Assembly (NCBI GenBank): GCA_902796465.1
Contig: CADBPK010000239.1
Coordinates: 1 to 6,402 of the forward strand
Reading direction: 5' to 3'
Length of the DNA stretch: 6,402 nt
DNA from: an uncultured Erysipelotrichaceae bacterium
GTDB taxonomy: Bacteria > Bacillota_I > Bacilli_A > Erysipelotrichales > Erysipelotrichaceae
Part shown: in pieces, positions 5,689 to 6,402 of the stretch
Numbering within the stretch: position 1 is the stretch's first letter
Layout of the letters: each line of letters starts with the position of its first letter
Notes under the pieces: model-generated
Told to the model about the DNA's origin: nothing
The model's database searches: none
What the model saw: only the letters and a program-made list of their open reading frames with translations
Program-made: the position numbers and the translations under genes

Positions 5689-6184
5689 ATGAAAACAATA
5701 TGCCCAATCCGCCGTAAGATACAGCTGTCATGATCACTGCCGCAAGGAAGATCCCGAGCAGGATGGAAAGTGATGCCTTCTTCAGATCCATATCGAACAG
5801 TGCTGCGACAAGGCTTCCTGTCCAGGCACCGGTGCCCGGAAGCGGAATCCCGACGAACAGCATAAGACCCCAGAAACCATACCGGTCTACCTTTGGTTTG
5901 TTCTTTCTCGCCTTTTCTTCCAGCCATTCCGCGAATCTGCTCATATGATGGTTTGCCATCCATTCGATCACCCTTTCGATGAACAGCAGAATAAACGGAA
6001 CCGGAAGAATATTGCCGAGAACACACCATAATACCGCTTCCCGTATCGGCATCTTCAGAAGCCTGGCCAGGATCAGTCCGCCTCTTTCCTCTACCAGCGG
6101 CACCATGCTTACAAGAAAGACGGAAAGCTGGGGTGAAAGATATGTTCCCAATGTTGACATGAACCATTCAATAAATCCTGTCAT
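5687..6184 (-). CDS. Small multidrug export family membrane protein (COG2426 / PF06695 type)
   Basis: A 165-residue integral membrane protein. It shows the family landmarks: a first hydrophobic segment ending in MVPLVEERGG (27-36), a second around VLWCVLGNILPVPFILLF (51-68), and a charged cytoplasmic-type stretch (about 75-101). The hallmark GIPLPGTGAWTGSLVA (112-127) and a last hydrophobic helix (about 138-164) follow. The half-helix-like PLPGTGAW region recalls DedA/re-entrant loop membrane proteins. The family name is inherited; real transport substrates are poorly known, so export of drugs should not be assumed. A longer reading starting at 6238 is possible, but the ATG at 6184 is preferred: AGAGGTG (6194-6188) lies just upstream and the predicted promoter (6238-6210) falls inside the longer version. 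It is a single-gene unit, divergent from the tRNA. Confidence 0.88.
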   Translation of the reverse strand: MTGFIEWFMSTLGTYLSPQLSVFLVSMVPLVEERGGLILARLLKMPIREAVLWCVLGNILPVPFILLFIERVIEWMANHHMSRFAEWLEEKARKNKPKVDRYGFWGLMLFVGIPLPGTGAWTGSLVAALFDMDLKKASLSILLGIFLAAVIMTAVSYGGLGILFS

Positions 6185-6209
6185 TTTCACCTCTTTTATA
6201 ACGTAAGTA

Positions 6210-6238
6210 ACTGTATCACACTCCATTCCTGCAGGCAA
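6210..6238 (-). promoter_or_regulatory. Extended -10 promoter of the small membrane protein gene
   Basis: The -35-like TTGCCT (6238-6233) is 17 bp from the -10-like TACAGT (6215-6210), which is preceded by TGA, giving an extended -10 (TGnTACAGT). The predicted start near 6203 leaves about 20 nt of leader with the ribosome binding site, which agrees with translation from 6184. Confidence 0.6.
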
Positions 6239-6282
6239 TCAGATACCGAAATATATTTTTTGAAAATTTATGCAGGTTTTTG

Positions 6283-6311
6283 TTGACAGAGCAATATGCA
6301 TTTAGTATTAT
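6283..6311 (+). promoter_or_regulatory. Strong sigma-A promoter of the tRNA-Ile gene
   Basis: A perfect -35 TTGACA (6283-6288) and a -10 TATTAT (6306-6311, one mismatch) are exactly 17 bp apart. An A/T-rich stretch at about 6249-6282 upstream looks like an UP element, as is usual for stable RNA promoters. The transcript should start near 6318, about 14 nt before the mature tRNA. Confidence 0.85.
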
Positions 6312-6331
6312 ATTAAAGCATTCGATGAAAC

Positions 6332-6402
<71 letters not shown>

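Noticed and set aside
5661..6167. A 168-codon minus-strand frame overlapping the small membrane protein gene
   Set aside because: It is a frame-shifted reading of the same DNA with a composition unlike a membrane protein; the other frame carries the family motifs and the ribosome binding site.
6185..6238. N-terminal extension of the membrane protein to an ATG at 6238
   Set aside because: The extra 18 residues are not membrane-like or family-like, and they cover the predicted promoter and ribosome binding site of the shorter form.

Overview
The window looks like chromosomal DNA of a member of the Bacillota (Firmicutes). Evidence is a ComFA-type competence helicase, sigma-A style promoters, AGGAGG-type ribosome binding sites, hairpin-plus-U-tract terminators, a lipobox lipoprotein, and the MEP (non-mevalonate) isoprenoid enzyme IspD. 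Moderate GC and protein character suggest a gut- or animal-associated lineage (Erysipelotrichales-like or clostridial), but the sequence alone does not fix the family. All protein genes lie on the minus strand; only a tRNA at the right edge is on the plus strand.

In the direction of minus-strand transcription (right to left) there are four units. (1) 6238-5665: a small integral membrane protein of the 'small multidrug export' family, with its own extended -10 promoter and a GNRA-loop terminator. (2) 5582-3088: a housekeeping set of ispD, then a two-repeat lipoprotein, then gpsA, closed by a 15-bp terminator stem. (3) 2989-341: a LysR-type regulator, an OFA/MCT-like MFS transporter and a small cupin whose start overlaps the transporter's stop, ending in a strong terminator. 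The transporter has a very good internal promoter (TTGATA, 17 bp, TATACT). This looks like a regulated uptake-and-processing cassette for a small, probably carboxylate-type, compound. (4) 292 to the left edge: the first 97 codons of comFA.

At the right edge a near-consensus promoter (TTGACA, 17 bp, TATTAT) drives tRNA-Ile(GAT). The window end removes the last bases of the acceptor stem. It is head-to-head with the membrane protein gene.

The most interesting item is the lipoprotein at 4910-4185. It holds two copies, exactly 104 residues apart, of a domain with the order helix, QVVSGTN hairpin, strand, V/I-Y strand. This closely resembles the eukaryotic cystatin/stefin pattern (QVVxGTNY), which makes it a candidate bacterial surface cystatin-like protein. 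Secondary points are the MFS leader, where the Shine-Dalgarno sequence has a perfect 8-bp complement inside the promoter spacer, and a seven-G tract at the gpsA ribosome binding site. No mobile element or CRISPR array was seen.
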